Shown here: positions 24,735 through 33,372 of the stretch, piece after piece
Layout of the letters: the number at the start of each line of letters is the position of its first letter
How positions within the stretch are numbered: position 1 is the stretch's first letter
NCBI RefSeq assembly: GCF_001293565.1
Contig: NZ_JXMU01000001.1
Span: 1 to 64,000 of the forward strand
DNA length: 64,000 nucleotides
DNA from: Ahrensia marina
GTDB lineage: Bacteria > Pseudomonadota > Alphaproteobacteria > Rhizobiales > Rhizobiaceae
Reading direction: 5' to 3'
The notes under the pieces: model-generated
What the model was told of the DNA's origin: nothing
The model's database searches: none
Seen by the model: only the letters and a program-made list of their open reading frames with translations
Translations under genes and position numbers: made by a program

Positions 24735-25730
24735 ATGCATGATCCGCTAAAGCCTATCTATGCCGCTGCAAAATCTGTACGCCGACATATTGTGCTCAGC
24801 GAAGGTCTTGACCCGCGCATCATTGATGGCGCGGCAGCGGCAATCAAACAGGAACTTGCCGCCATAACTCTCCTCGGCAACAAGGAGATCGTCGCCACGG
24901 CGATTGAAGCGCGCGGGCACAATGCATCGGATTTCAACCTGATTGATCCGGCAGATACACAGCACCACGAAGCTTATGCCAGCGGTTATTATGAACTGCG
25001 AAAAAACAAAGGCATATCCAAAGAATTTGCCCATGAAGGCATGAAAGTCCCGCTTAACTTTGCGGCCATGATGGTACGTCTTGGCGATGCGGACGGTACT
25101 GTCTCGGGCGCAGTTGCCACAACTGCGGATACGGTGCGTGCTGCACTGCAAATCATCAGAAAAGCGCCCGATGCCGCATTGGTTTCCAGCTTTTTTCTTA
25201 TGGTGCTGAATCAGGACCATCACACAAAAAAGGGCGTTTTCGTCTTTGCGGATTGCGGGCTGACAATTGATCCCGATGCGGTTCAGCTTGCAGAAATCGC
25301 GATTGCTTCAGCAGGTTCATATATTGCGCTAACCGGCAATGAACCTAAAATCGGCATGCTATCTTTTTCAACAATGGGCAGCGCCCGCCATGACAAGGTA
25401 AGCAAAGTTCAAAATGCAACAAAGCTGATACGCGAAAGATTGCCCGATCTGACTGTTTCCGGTGAGTTGCAATTTGATGCCGCTTTCCTGCCTGCTGTGG
25501 CACAGTCCAAAGCGCCGGATGATGATGTGAAAGGCGATGCCAACATCTTTGTTTTTCCGAATTTGGATGCGGGAAATATCGGCTATAAAATTGCCCAGCG
25601 CATCGGCGGCGCACAGGCGATAGGCCCCATTCTTCAAGGCCTTTCAAAACCGGCCAATGATTTGTCACGCGGCTGTTCTGCTCAAGATGTAACCAATATG
25701 ATCGCGATCACCGCCGCGCAGGTAAAATGA
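24735..25730 (+). CDS. pta: Phosphate acetyltransferase
   Basis: 331 residues from the ATG at 24735 (MHDPLKPIYAAAKS); a GTG at 24717 would add six residues, and the SD is weak for both. It is the short class with only the PTA_PTB domain: RHIVLSEGLDPRIIDGA, DADGTVSGAVATTADTVRAAL, KIGMLSFSTMGSARHDKVSKV and GELQFDAAFLPAVA, ending VFPNLDAGNIGYKIAQRIGGAQAIGPILQGL. It converts the acetyl phosphate from Xsc to acetyl-CoA. This pairing with xsc is standard in sulfonate degraders. The stop codon lies inside the left arm of a bidirectional terminator hairpin. Confidence 0.93.
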   Translation: MHDPLKPIYAAAKSVRRHIVLSEGLDPRIIDGAAAAIKQELAAITLLGNKEIVATAIEARGHNASDFNLIDPADTQHHEAYASGYYELRKNKGISKEFAHEGMKVPLNFAAMMVRLGDADGTVSGAVATTADTVRAALQIIRKAPDAALVSSFFLMVLNQDHHTKKGVFVFADCGLTIDPDAVQLAEIAIASAGSYIALTGNEPKIGMLSFSTMGSARHDKVSKVQNATKLIRERLPDLTVSGELQFDAAFLPAVAQSKAPDDDVKGDANIFVFPNLDAGNIGYKIAQRIGGAQAIGPILQGLSKPANDLSRGCSAQDVTNMIAITAAQVK

Positions 25731-25770
25731 TTCAAAGCCAGCAGCTTATCTACGGCACTTGAATCATTTT
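25724..25770. terminator. Bidirectional terminator between pta and the FAD oxidoreductase
   Basis: AAAATGATTCAA (25724-25735) and TTGAATCATTTT (25759-25770) form a perfect 12-bp stem with a 23-nt loop. A-rich and T-rich flanks serve both strands. The pta stop codon is in the left arm and the stop of the convergent gene is two bases beyond the right arm. Confidence 0.7.
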
Positions 25771-25771
25771 C

Positions 25772-28231
25772 TTACACCTTCACACGCTCGGATTTAGGAT
25801 CATACATAGGCTTCATCGAAGCCTCGGCTTCAAACCGCTGGCCTGCAATTTCAATCTCGAATTTTGAAGCCAGCATATCTGCCATAGACTGGCCCTTACA
25901 CGGCACATAACCAAGTCCGACAGCCGCCCCTAATGTATGTCCGTAATTAGCCGAAGTGATATAGGATACGATTTTCCCGTCCTGTACAATCGGTTCATGA
26001 TGATACATGAGCGGCAACGGGTCTTTGAGCGCGAACTGCACAAGACGCATATCCAGTCCTTGTTCTTTTTTACGCAGAACCGCATCGCGGCCAACGAAGC
26101 TTTCCTTTGCTGTTTTGACTGCGAAACCAAGACCCGCTTCCAACACATGGTCCTCACCAGTTATATCGTGTCCAAAATGGCGAAACGCTTTTTCGATGCG
26201 CAATGAATCCATCATGTGCATACCGCAAAGCTTCAGATTCATATCCTGGCCAGCCTCAAACAGTGTCTCGAAAACATGCGCTGCCATATCGGTTGAAACA
26301 TAAAGCTCCCACCCTAGTTCGCCGACATAGGTGACACGGTGTGCACGCGCCAGCCCCATACCAATCTCAACATCCCTCGCCTGACCGAAAGGATGATTGT
26401 CATTCGTCCAGTCATGGTTTGATACAAGCTCCAGAAGACGGCGTGAATTCGGCCCCATAACGGCAAGCACCGCTTCAGCGGATGTCGCGTCAAAAATGAG
26501 CGCTTGAAAGTTGCCCAAATGACGGCGCATCCAATGCATTTCGCGCTGAACCGTTGCGGCCGGTGTCACGACAATATAGCTGTTTTCAGCCAGTCGCGTA
26601 ACAGTAACATCTGCCTCGATACCGCCGCGCTTATTGAGAAACTGTGTATAGGTGATTTTGCCGACCGGCACATCAACATCATTGCCGCAAACATAATTGA
26701 GAAAGGCGCAGGCATCGCGTCCCTCAACACGTATTTTACCGAACGACGTCATATCGTACATGCCGACATTTTCGCGCACGGCACGGTGCTCTTCGGCAGC
26801 GTTTTGAAACCAGTTCTGACGCTTCCATGAATATTTATATTCAGGTTCCTGATCAGCATTGGCAAACCAGTTTGCCCGCTCCCATCCGGCAACCTCACCG
26901 AACACAGCACCCCGTTCCTTTAAATGGGCATGAAACGGAGAACGGCGCACACCCCGCGCGGTTGCCATCTGGCGATAGGGAAAATGATCAGCATAAAGCA
27001 AACCCAAACTTTCCTTGGCCCGCTCAAACAAATATGTCTTATTGTTCTGGAACGGCTGCATACGCCGTATATCAACGTCGCCCAAATCAAAAGGCGGCAA
27101 GCCTTTATCCATCCATTCTGCGAGCGCCCAACCTGCACCGCCGGAGGATTGAATGCCAATCGAATTAAAGCCCGCCATAATAAAGAAGTTTTTCAAATTG
27201 GGCGCTTCACCAAGATGATAAGCGTCATCTGGTGTAAAACTCTCCGGCCCATTGAAGAAAGTATGAATACCGGCATCGGCAAGCACGGGTACGCGTTCAA
27301 CCGCCATTTCCAAAATTGGTTCAAAATGGTCAAAATCTTCCGGTAATTGATCGAACTCAAAATCCTGACTGATGCCGTTCATCCCCCAAGGCTTGGATTC
27401 TGGCTCGAACGCACCGAGCAAAATCTTGCCTGCATCTTCTTTGTAATAGGCGCATTCATCCGGTACCCGCAGAACAGGCATCTGCTTAAGATCAGGGATA
27501 TTTTCCGTAACGATATAGAAATGCTCGCAGGCATGAAGCGGAACGCTGACATCCGCCATTTCGCCAATATCACGCGCCCACATACCGCCGCAGTTGACCA
27601 CAAAATCAGCGTCGATCATGCCGCTTTCTTCTGAACCGTCGCGCTGCCATGACACACCGCTAACACGGTCGCCATCGACGTGGATTTCGGTCACTTTCAT
27701 ACGCTCGAATATGTGCGCGCCGTTCATTTTAGCACCTTTAGCCAGCGCCAGTGCGATATTTGCCGGATCGCCCTGCCCGTCTTTTGGCAAATAAACACCA
27801 CCTTTAACGCCGTCGAGATTGATGTGCGGATAACGCTCTTTGACTTGCGCCGGTGTGATTTCTTCGACATCAACACCAAAAGCCCGCGCCATGGACGCCT
27901 GACGGGTAATTTCCTCCAGTCGTTCATCGGTTAAAGCCACTGTTATCGAGCCGCAGCGTCTGAAGCCGGTAGCGACACCGGTTTCCTCTTCCAGCTTGCC
28001 ATAGAGTTCCTGACTGTACTTGGCGAGGCGGGTCATGTTTTTCGAAGAGCGGAGTTGTGCAATCAAACCGGCTGCGTGCCACGTCGTCCCCGATGTTAAT
28101 TGCTTGCGCTCAAGCAAAACAACATCCTTCCATCCAAGCTTGGCAAGATGATAGGCAACAGAACATCCTGCAACACCGCCTCCAATAATGACGGCCCGTG
28201 CTTTCGACGGTGGAGTTTTCATGTCAGTCAT
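25772..28231 (-). CDS. FAD-dependent N-methyl dehydrogenase with GcvT domain (dimethylglycine/sarcosine dehydrogenase-like), paralogue 1
   Basis: 819 residues. The N-terminal DAO-type FAD domain has AVIIGGGVAGCSVAYHL and SGTTWHAAGLIAQL; the His in TWHAAG corresponds to the covalent FAD attachment site of mammalian dimethylglycine dehydrogenase. A middle FAO_M domain (about 385-445) is followed by a GcvT/aminomethyltransferase domain (about 450-810: MYDMTSFGKIRVEGRDA, YTQFLNKRGGIEADVTV, GELGWELYV). Such enzymes oxidise an N-methyl group and pass the C1 unit to tetrahydrofolate. It is the last gene of an XRE-led unit lying between xsc-pta and tauABC, so an N-methylated sulfonate substrate is possible. 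A glycine-betaine catabolic role is the conventional alternative. Confidence 0.85.
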   Translation of the reverse strand: MTDMKTPPSKARAVIIGGGVAGCSVAYHLAKLGWKDVVLLERKQLTSGTTWHAAGLIAQLRSSKNMTRLAKYSQELYGKLEEETGVATGFRRCGSITVALTDERLEEITRQASMARAFGVDVEEITPAQVKERYPHINLDGVKGGVYLPKDGQGDPANIALALAKGAKMNGAHIFERMKVTEIHVDGDRVSGVSWQRDGSEESGMIDADFVVNCGGMWARDIGEMADVSVPLHACEHFYIVTENIPDLKQMPVLRVPDECAYYKEDAGKILLGAFEPESKPWGMNGISQDFEFDQLPEDFDHFEPILEMAVERVPVLADAGIHTFFNGPESFTPDDAYHLGEAPNLKNFFIMAGFNSIGIQSSGGAGWALAEWMDKGLPPFDLGDVDIRRMQPFQNNKTYLFERAKESLGLLYADHFPYRQMATARGVRRSPFHAHLKERGAVFGEVAGWERANWFANADQEPEYKYSWKRQNWFQNAAEEHRAVRENVGMYDMTSFGKIRVEGRDACAFLNYVCGNDVDVPVGKITYTQFLNKRGGIEADVTVTRLAENSYIVVTPAATVQREMHWMRRHLGNFQALIFDATSAEAVLAVMGPNSRRLLELVSNHDWTNDNHPFGQARDVEIGMGLARAHRVTYVGELGWELYVSTDMAAHVFETLFEAGQDMNLKLCGMHMMDSLRIEKAFRHFGHDITGEDHVLEAGLGFAVKTAKESFVGRDAVLRKKEQGLDMRLVQFALKDPLPLMYHHEPIVQDGKIVSYITSANYGHTLGAAVGLGYVPCKGQSMADMLASKFEIEIAGQRFEAEASMKPMYDPKSERVKV

Positions 28232-28282
28232 GGGTTTATTCCCGCACTAGAGGCATTGATCAAGGCGTAAGGGCGCGCGCTT

Positions 28283-30730
28283 TTAAGCGCGAAGCCGTTC
28301 GTTTTTCGGGTCCCATAGCGGCCAGTCAGGCTGCACCTCGGCTTTGTATTTCTTCCCGAATATCCCGATTTGAAGTTTCGTACCGGGCTCGGCCAAGTCT
28401 GCCCGCACAACACCCAATGCGATCGACGTATTGGTGCGGTATCCGAACCCGCCCGATGTCACTTCACCGACAATTTTGCCATTATGGAATATGCTCGACA
28501 TGTACGGCGCATCGCAATCACCGGCGTTTACAGACATGGTCACGAAGCGCTTGGCAGGGCCGTTTTCCAACTCCGCCTTTAACTGGGCCTTGCCCGGAAA
28601 ATCCTGCGGCTTGTCAATGCGGATGAAGCGCTCCAACCCACCTTCCACCAGCGAGTAATCAGTCGATAAATCACCTTTCCAGGCACGGTAGCCTTTTTCC
28701 AGCCTCATCGAACCAAGTGCATACATGCCGAATGGCTGTGCGCCCGCTTTAATCACCGCGTCATAAAGAGCGGGAATATTCGCCATACGGGCGTGTATTT
28801 CCCACCCAAGCTCTCCAGCAAAAGACACACGGGCCAATTTGCATTCCACACCTGCCACTGTGGCCGTTTGATGCGTCAGCCAGCCAAGTGACAGATCCGC
28901 ATCTGTACCCATTTCTTCAAACAATGCGCGTGACTTCGGACCCGTCACGATCAGGGTCGAAAATGCATCCGTCAAATCAGTGAGCGTTAAGTTTTCAGGC
29001 AGATTTTTATTCAGCACATCAAAATCATGCCATTGTGCCGGTGCTGCGGTGATGAGCGTGAAATCGTCTTCCTCATGACGAATGATCGACATTTCCGTTA
29101 AAATGCGCCCGCGGCTATCAGGAAAATATCCAAGCGTCATGCGCCCTGCTTTTGGCAAAGCGCCAGCGATCATCCCGCGCAAATATTCCGCCGCGCCTTC
29201 TCCGGCAAGGTGATAGCGCGAAAAGCCCGGCAAATCCAAAACACCGACATTGTCGCGAACCGCTTCAACTTCTTGCCTGATACGCTTTTCCCAAGGGCCG
29301 CCGCGCGACCAGGTTTGTGTCGCTTCTTCGCTGGTATCATCGCCTTCTTGCGCAAACCAATTGGCGCGCTCCCAGCCATTATAGGCGCCCATCTGACCGC
29401 CTGCCGCGACGATTTTATCGTGGACTGGCGATAGCTTTTTATTGCGTCCGGCAGGCCATTCATGGTGCGGAAAGTGCATTGCATATTCATGGCCATATGT
29501 TTCCAGCGCCTTTTGCAGGCAGAAGTCATGATCGGCATGTGCAGTATAGCGACGCGGATCAACCGACCACATATCGCTTTCGGTTTCGCCGTAAATAATC
29601 CACTCGGCCATCACTTTGCCCGCACCGCCGCCCTGCGCGATGCCGAAGGTAAATGAATGGGCTTCAAAGGCGTTTTTAACGCCGGGCATAGGACCAATCA
29701 TTGGTAATCCGTCCGGCGCATAGGGAATAGGTCCGTTGATAACACGCTCGACGCCTGCTGTACCCAGAGTCGGCACACGGCCCATCGCATCTTCGATATA
29801 CCATTCAAGACGCTCTAAATCGTCCGGATAAAGCTGGAATGAAAAATCATCCGGCATCGGATCTTCCGGCGTAATCCAGTGAGCCCTGCAATTGCGCTCA
29901 TAGGGACCAAGATTGAGACCGTTCTTGTCCTGACGCAGATAATAAGATGAATCCACATCGCGGATCATAGGCGTTTTGCGCCGGTTTTCCTTTGTCCAGG
30001 CTTCAATCTCCGGAATTTCTCCGGTAAGAAAATATTGGTGGCTCATCACAATTTGCGGAACAGTGCGTCCGCCAAACGGTTTGAACCATTCGCCGATACG
30101 CTGGGCATAATAGCCGCCAGCGTTCACAACATATTCGCACCGAATATCGCCTTTTTCTGTGTGGACGATCCACTCATCGCCATCGCGCGAAACGCCTGTT
30201 GCCGGACAAAAGCGCTGAATATTGCCGCCCATCTGGCGCGCACCTTTCGCAAGCGCCTGAGTAAGCTGTGCAGGATCGATATCACCGTCAAGCGGATCCC
30301 AAAGGCCACCGGCAAGATCATGTGTTTCCATAAAGGGATTATGTGACTGCAACTCCTGCGGTGTGCAGATATCCATTTCCAACCCCTGATGACGGGCCTG
30401 CGCGGCCACCTTCTCAAATTCCATCATCCGCTCTTTTGTATGCGCAAGCCGCAGAGCGCCGGTCACATGGTAATTCATTGGATAGTCGACATCATCGGCA
30501 AGCGTCCGATACATCGCCAGACCATAGCGCTGCATGTTCATCACCGCCCAATTAGGAGCGAAATTCGGGCAATTGCCGGCTGCATGCCATGTTGAGCCTG
30601 CGGTCAGCTCGTTCTTTTCAAGAAGCACACAGTCTTTCCATCCCACTTTGCCCAGATGAAAAAGCGTGGACACGCCAACGACACCGCCACCAATAATGAC
30701 CACACGCGCGGTTGAGGGAAGCTTGCTCAT
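28283..30730 (-). CDS. FAD-dependent N-methyl dehydrogenase with GcvT domain, paralogue 2
   Basis: 815 residues from the ATG at 30730 (GGAGAGAATT-ATG). It has the same architecture as the gene after it: VVIIGGGVVGVSTLFHL, the covalent-flavin type AGSTWHAAGNCPNF, an FAO_M domain, and a C-terminal GcvT domain (VLDLPGFSRYHLAGEGA, GELGWEIHARM, GMYALGSMRLEKGYRAWKGD). The two are clearly diverged (different loops around residues 90-130 and in the GcvT part), which suggests successive demethylations or two substrates rather than a recent duplication. It starts 31 nt after the XRE-cupin gene, and 51 nt separate it from the second paralogue, so all three appear co-transcribed. Confidence 0.85.
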   Translation of the reverse strand: MSKLPSTARVVIIGGGVVGVSTLFHLGKVGWKDCVLLEKNELTAGSTWHAAGNCPNFAPNWAVMNMQRYGLAMYRTLADDVDYPMNYHVTGALRLAHTKERMMEFEKVAAQARHQGLEMDICTPQELQSHNPFMETHDLAGGLWDPLDGDIDPAQLTQALAKGARQMGGNIQRFCPATGVSRDGDEWIVHTEKGDIRCEYVVNAGGYYAQRIGEWFKPFGGRTVPQIVMSHQYFLTGEIPEIEAWTKENRRKTPMIRDVDSSYYLRQDKNGLNLGPYERNCRAHWITPEDPMPDDFSFQLYPDDLERLEWYIEDAMGRVPTLGTAGVERVINGPIPYAPDGLPMIGPMPGVKNAFEAHSFTFGIAQGGGAGKVMAEWIIYGETESDMWSVDPRRYTAHADHDFCLQKALETYGHEYAMHFPHHEWPAGRNKKLSPVHDKIVAAGGQMGAYNGWERANWFAQEGDDTSEEATQTWSRGGPWEKRIRQEVEAVRDNVGVLDLPGFSRYHLAGEGAAEYLRGMIAGALPKAGRMTLGYFPDSRGRILTEMSIIRHEEDDFTLITAAPAQWHDFDVLNKNLPENLTLTDLTDAFSTLIVTGPKSRALFEEMGTDADLSLGWLTHQTATVAGVECKLARVSFAGELGWEIHARMANIPALYDAVIKAGAQPFGMYALGSMRLEKGYRAWKGDLSTDYSLVEGGLERFIRIDKPQDFPGKAQLKAELENGPAKRFVTMSVNAGDCDAPYMSSIFHNGKIVGEVTSGGFGYRTNTSIALGVVRADLAEPGTKLQIGIFGKKYKAEVQPDWPLWDPKNERLRA

Positions 30731-30761
30731 AATTCTCTCCAAAATTTTCGCTAAGGTGACT

Positions 30762-31355
30762 TCAGTAAACGGGCGGAGAAATCACCCACACTGCTACCGC
30801 TGGCTCATCGCCGTCATTGGACCATTGGTATTTTTCATTCTGAAATTGAAAACTGTCACCGGCGTTGAGCACGAATCTGCGGTCACGAAACGCCAAGGTA
30901 AGCTTGCCGGATATTAAATAACCGGCCTCTTGCGTAGGCCGCGCCTTGATCCATGCGCTCTGGCTATGTGGCTCAAATGTTGAGTGAATGATCTCGAAAT
31001 CACCTGATAAATCAGGCGAAAGAAGCTGCTCTACCAACCCGTCCTGCCGGTTGCCAAAGGATGCACGTGCACCTTTGCGAACAACAAAACCACGCTCGGC
31101 TTCATCGGCCAACTCGTTCCTGAACAGGAATGAGACCGGTATTTCAAAAATTTCTGCGAGCGATCGGATATCGGGAATACTCGGATCGGTCTGACCGCGT
31201 TCGACCTGACTGAGCCAGCCAATCGACCGGCTTAGTTTTTCAGCCAATTCCATGATTGTCATGTTTCGCGCTTTTCGCAAAGCCCGCACATCATCGCCAA
31301 TATGGTGCCGGACTTCAGCGGCCTTCTCTATGGACAGTTTGGAATCATCAACCAT
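30762..31355 (-). CDS. XRE-family regulator with C-terminal cupin domain
   Basis: 197 residues from the ATG at 31355 with AAGG 8 nt upstream. The helix-turn-helix (about residues 15-75) reads VRALRKARNMTIMELAEKLSRSIGWLSQVERGQTDPSIPDIRSLAEIF. The cupin domain (about 115-195) includes SAWIKARPTQEAGYLISGKLTLAFRDRRFVLNAGDSFQF. XRE-cupin proteins sense small metabolites, often amines or amino acids, and control adjacent catabolic genes. It heads the unit with the two FAD/GcvT dehydrogenases and is divergent from tauR. A perfect 9-bp inverted repeat abuts its SD, suggesting autorepression. Confidence 0.88.
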   Translation of the reverse strand: MVDDSKLSIEKAAEVRHHIGDDVRALRKARNMTIMELAEKLSRSIGWLSQVERGQTDPSIPDIRSLAEIFEIPVSFLFRNELADEAERGFVVRKGARASFGNRQDGLVEQLLSPDLSGDFEIIHSTFEPHSQSAWIKARPTQEAGYLISGKLTLAFRDRRFVLNAGDSFQFQNEKYQWSNDGDEPAVAVWVISPPVY

Positions 31356-31367
31356 GTCTATTGCCTT

Positions 31368-31396
31368 AAATGAAATTTTTCTCCATAATTTCATTT
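31368..31396. promoter_or_regulatory. Inverted repeat AAATGAAAT-N11-ATTTCATTT before the XRE-cupin gene
   Basis: A perfect 9-bp inverted repeat (31368-31376 and 31388-31396) touches the SD of the XRE-cupin gene (31364-31367), so a bound protein would block leader transcription or translation initiation. Likely an autoregulatory operator of the XRE-cupin protein. The related ATTTCATTT element appears again within operator site C at 31480. Confidence 0.5.
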
Positions 31397-31468
31397 ATTC
31401 GAAAAATTGCAACAAATATTTCAACACGGTTACAGATAGCGAAAGCATCGCTTACTTCAATCGATAAA

Positions 31469-31485
31469 TGAGACAAAAAGTTTCA
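31469..31485. promoter_or_regulatory. Operator site C, TGAGAC-N5-GTTTCA, between XRE-cupin and tauR
   Basis: TGAGAC-AAAAA-GTTTCA, one mismatch from the palindrome; counting flanks, the arms are AAATGAGAC and GTTTCATTT (8 of 9 paired). It lies 6 nt upstream of a possible tauR -35 TTGCGA (31492-31497), spaced 17 nt from TGATAA (31515-31520), so it could serve an activator or control the divergent XRE unit. Together with sites A and B it shares the T-rich tail after GTYTCA. Confidence 0.55.
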
Positions 31486-31567
31486 TTTATTTTGCGAATG
31501 GGGCCAGTATCACTTGATAACTAGACCAGATGGACGCATAATAAAGCACTAGGAAAGGTGCCGAAAA

Positions 31568-33097
31568 ATGAGATACAGCCTGTTTCATGTTGAACGCCAA
31601 GACACGATGTCTTTGCAGTCGCAAATACGTGAGATGCTTGTATCCGCAATGATTGCCGGCCAGCTGCCGGCCAACTCTCCCGTCCCTTCGACACGCGCTA
31701 TGGCCAAGCGGCTGAAAGTATCGCGCAATACTGTTATGCTCGCCTATCAGGCACTGGCGGCAGACGGTTTTCTTGTCGCGCGGGAACGATCCGGCTTTTA
31801 CGTGGCGCCGGATGTTCAGGCTGCCCCGAAACCGAAATTGCAAAATACGTCAAGCCGCCCCGTAGAAGCCACGACACCCGTAAATTGGGATGAAAAACTG
31901 CGTCTGCGTCCGGCTTCGCAGATCAACATTTCAAAGCCTGAAAACTGGCACGATTATAAATATCCATTTATTTATGGACAGGTAGACCCGAAGCTTTTCC
32001 CGATAAGCGCCTGGCGTGACTGCATGCGCCAGACCATGAGTTTAAAATGGCTGGACGCATGGACAGACGACAGGTTTAGCGCCGATGATCCGATGCTTGT
32101 CGAACAGATTCAGCAACGTGTTTTAACCCGCCGCGGTGTTATGGCGCGTTCGAACGAAATATTGATCACGATGGGCGCTCAGAATGCGCTTTTCCTTCTC
32201 GCGCATTTGTTTGTGCGTGAGGACACACCGGTCGCGGTTGAAGATCCCGGCTATCCGGATATTCGCAATATGTTTGAACTGCGTTCCAATGATGTGCGGC
32301 GGATTCCGGTCGATGACGAGGGTATTTGCGTCGATCAGCTAGGCGATGCAAAGCTTGTTTTCGTTACACCAAGCCACCAGTTTCCAACAAATGTGACCAT
32401 GAGCATGAAGCGCCGCCGTCAATTGCTCGCGTGGGCCAATGAGAACGATGCCCTCATCATCGAAGATGATTATGAGTACGAGACCAATTATCGGGGAGAG
32501 CCAACACCGGCGCTCAAATCCCTTGATACCAGTGGCCGCGTGTTGCATGTCGGCAGTCTTTCAAAATCAATGATGCCGGGGCTGCGCATGGGCTTTGTCG
32601 TTGCCTCTGCAGATGTGATTGCTGAAATCAGGGCATTGCGCCGGTTAATGCTGCGCCATCCACCGGGCAATAACCAGCGCGTTGTTGCGCTTTTCCTTTC
32701 GCTTGGCGGCCACGATGCGCTCATTAACCGCCTGCACCGCACTTATTTGAAGCGATGGGAAATAATAAATCTAGCGCTTGCCGACTATTTTCCGGGATGG
32801 TCACACACACCTGCATTTGGCGGGACGTCATTTTGGGTTGAAGGACCACGCGGTTTCGACGCTGTGCAACTGGCAACAGAAGCGATCAAAGACGGCATTT
32901 TGATCGAACCGGGCGATATATTTTTCGCTGATAGCGAGAACCATAAAAATTATTTCCGTCTCGGCTTCTCATCTATTCCCGACGAGCGAATCGAAGAAGG
33001 CATAAGGCTGTTGGCAAAACGGGCGACACTATTACTCGGCACCACACCTGCCGAAGCAACACGCAGTGCATCGATCACAACATTTGCTGCCGAATAA
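31568..33097 (+). CDS. tauR: MocR-type (GntR plus aminotransferase fold) regulator, probable TauR
   Basis: 509 residues with AAGG 9 nt before the ATG. A GntR winged helix (about 15-80: LPANSPVPSTRAMAKRLKVSRNTVMLAYQAL) is linked to a class I aminotransferase-like domain with AYQ..GDP-type PLP site elements: EDPGYPDIRN, VTPSHQFPTN, EDDYEYE and SLSKSMMPGLRMGF, with the PLP-binding Lys near residue 331. MocR proteins of this type (TauR) activate taurine genes. It is directly followed by tauABC on the same strand after its own terminator, which supports the assignment. PdxR and GabR are family alternatives, but no matching target genes are present. Confidence 0.82.
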   Translation: MRYSLFHVERQDTMSLQSQIREMLVSAMIAGQLPANSPVPSTRAMAKRLKVSRNTVMLAYQALAADGFLVARERSGFYVAPDVQAAPKPKLQNTSSRPVEATTPVNWDEKLRLRPASQINISKPENWHDYKYPFIYGQVDPKLFPISAWRDCMRQTMSLKWLDAWTDDRFSADDPMLVEQIQQRVLTRRGVMARSNEILITMGAQNALFLLAHLFVREDTPVAVEDPGYPDIRNMFELRSNDVRRIPVDDEGICVDQLGDAKLVFVTPSHQFPTNVTMSMKRRRQLLAWANENDALIIEDDYEYETNYRGEPTPALKSLDTSGRVLHVGSLSKSMMPGLRMGFVVASADVIAEIRALRRLMLRHPPGNNQRVVALFLSLGGHDALINRLHRTYLKRWEIINLALADYFPGWSHTPAFGGTSFWVEGPRGFDAVQLATEAIKDGILIEPGDIFFADSENHKNYFRLGFSSIPDERIEEGIRLLAKRATLLLGTTPAEATRSASITTFAAE

Positions 33098-33101
33098 ACC
33101 A

Positions 33102-33133
33102 GCACAAATTCTAAAATTTGTGCAACAGTTTTT
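33102..33133 (+). terminator. Intrinsic terminator after tauR
   Basis: GCACAAATT (33102-33110), loop CTAA, AATTTGTGC (33115-33123), then AACAGTTTTT. It separates tauR from tauA, so tauABC needs its own promoter. Confidence 0.72.
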
Positions 33134-33221
33134 AAAAGCGTCCGGCCATGTGAAAATTCATGGTCTCTAATGACCGCTGGACTCATGCTGCTGTAAATTT
33201 TGGCGCTAGGCCCATACCGTA

Positions 33222-33353
33222 AAGCAGAGTCTGCTTGCCAAAGTCTCTCGGCCTCTTGGCCGGGCAGTGGGAACGGCGATAAATCTTCGCTATTTATCGT
33301 GGGACAAAAATTGTCGTTACTTCACTAAACGACATTCAGAACGGGTAAACCCG
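33222..33353 (+). promoter_or_regulatory. Structured leader or multi-operator region upstream of tauA
   Basis: Five inverted repeats in 132 nt just before the tauA SD: AAGCAGA-G-TCTGCTT (33222-33236), CGGCC-TCTT-GGCCG (33249-33262), CGATAAAT-N7-ATTTATCG (33277-33299), TGTCGTT-N9-AACGACA (33312-33334) and CGGG-TAAA-CCCG (33342-33353). The SD GGAGGA follows at 33361-33366. It could be a folded 5' leader (riboswitch-like) or, for the first palindrome, a TauR operator. No known riboswitch consensus is recognised. Confidence 0.5.
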
Positions 33354-33372
33354 GCAATTTGGAGGACTATAA

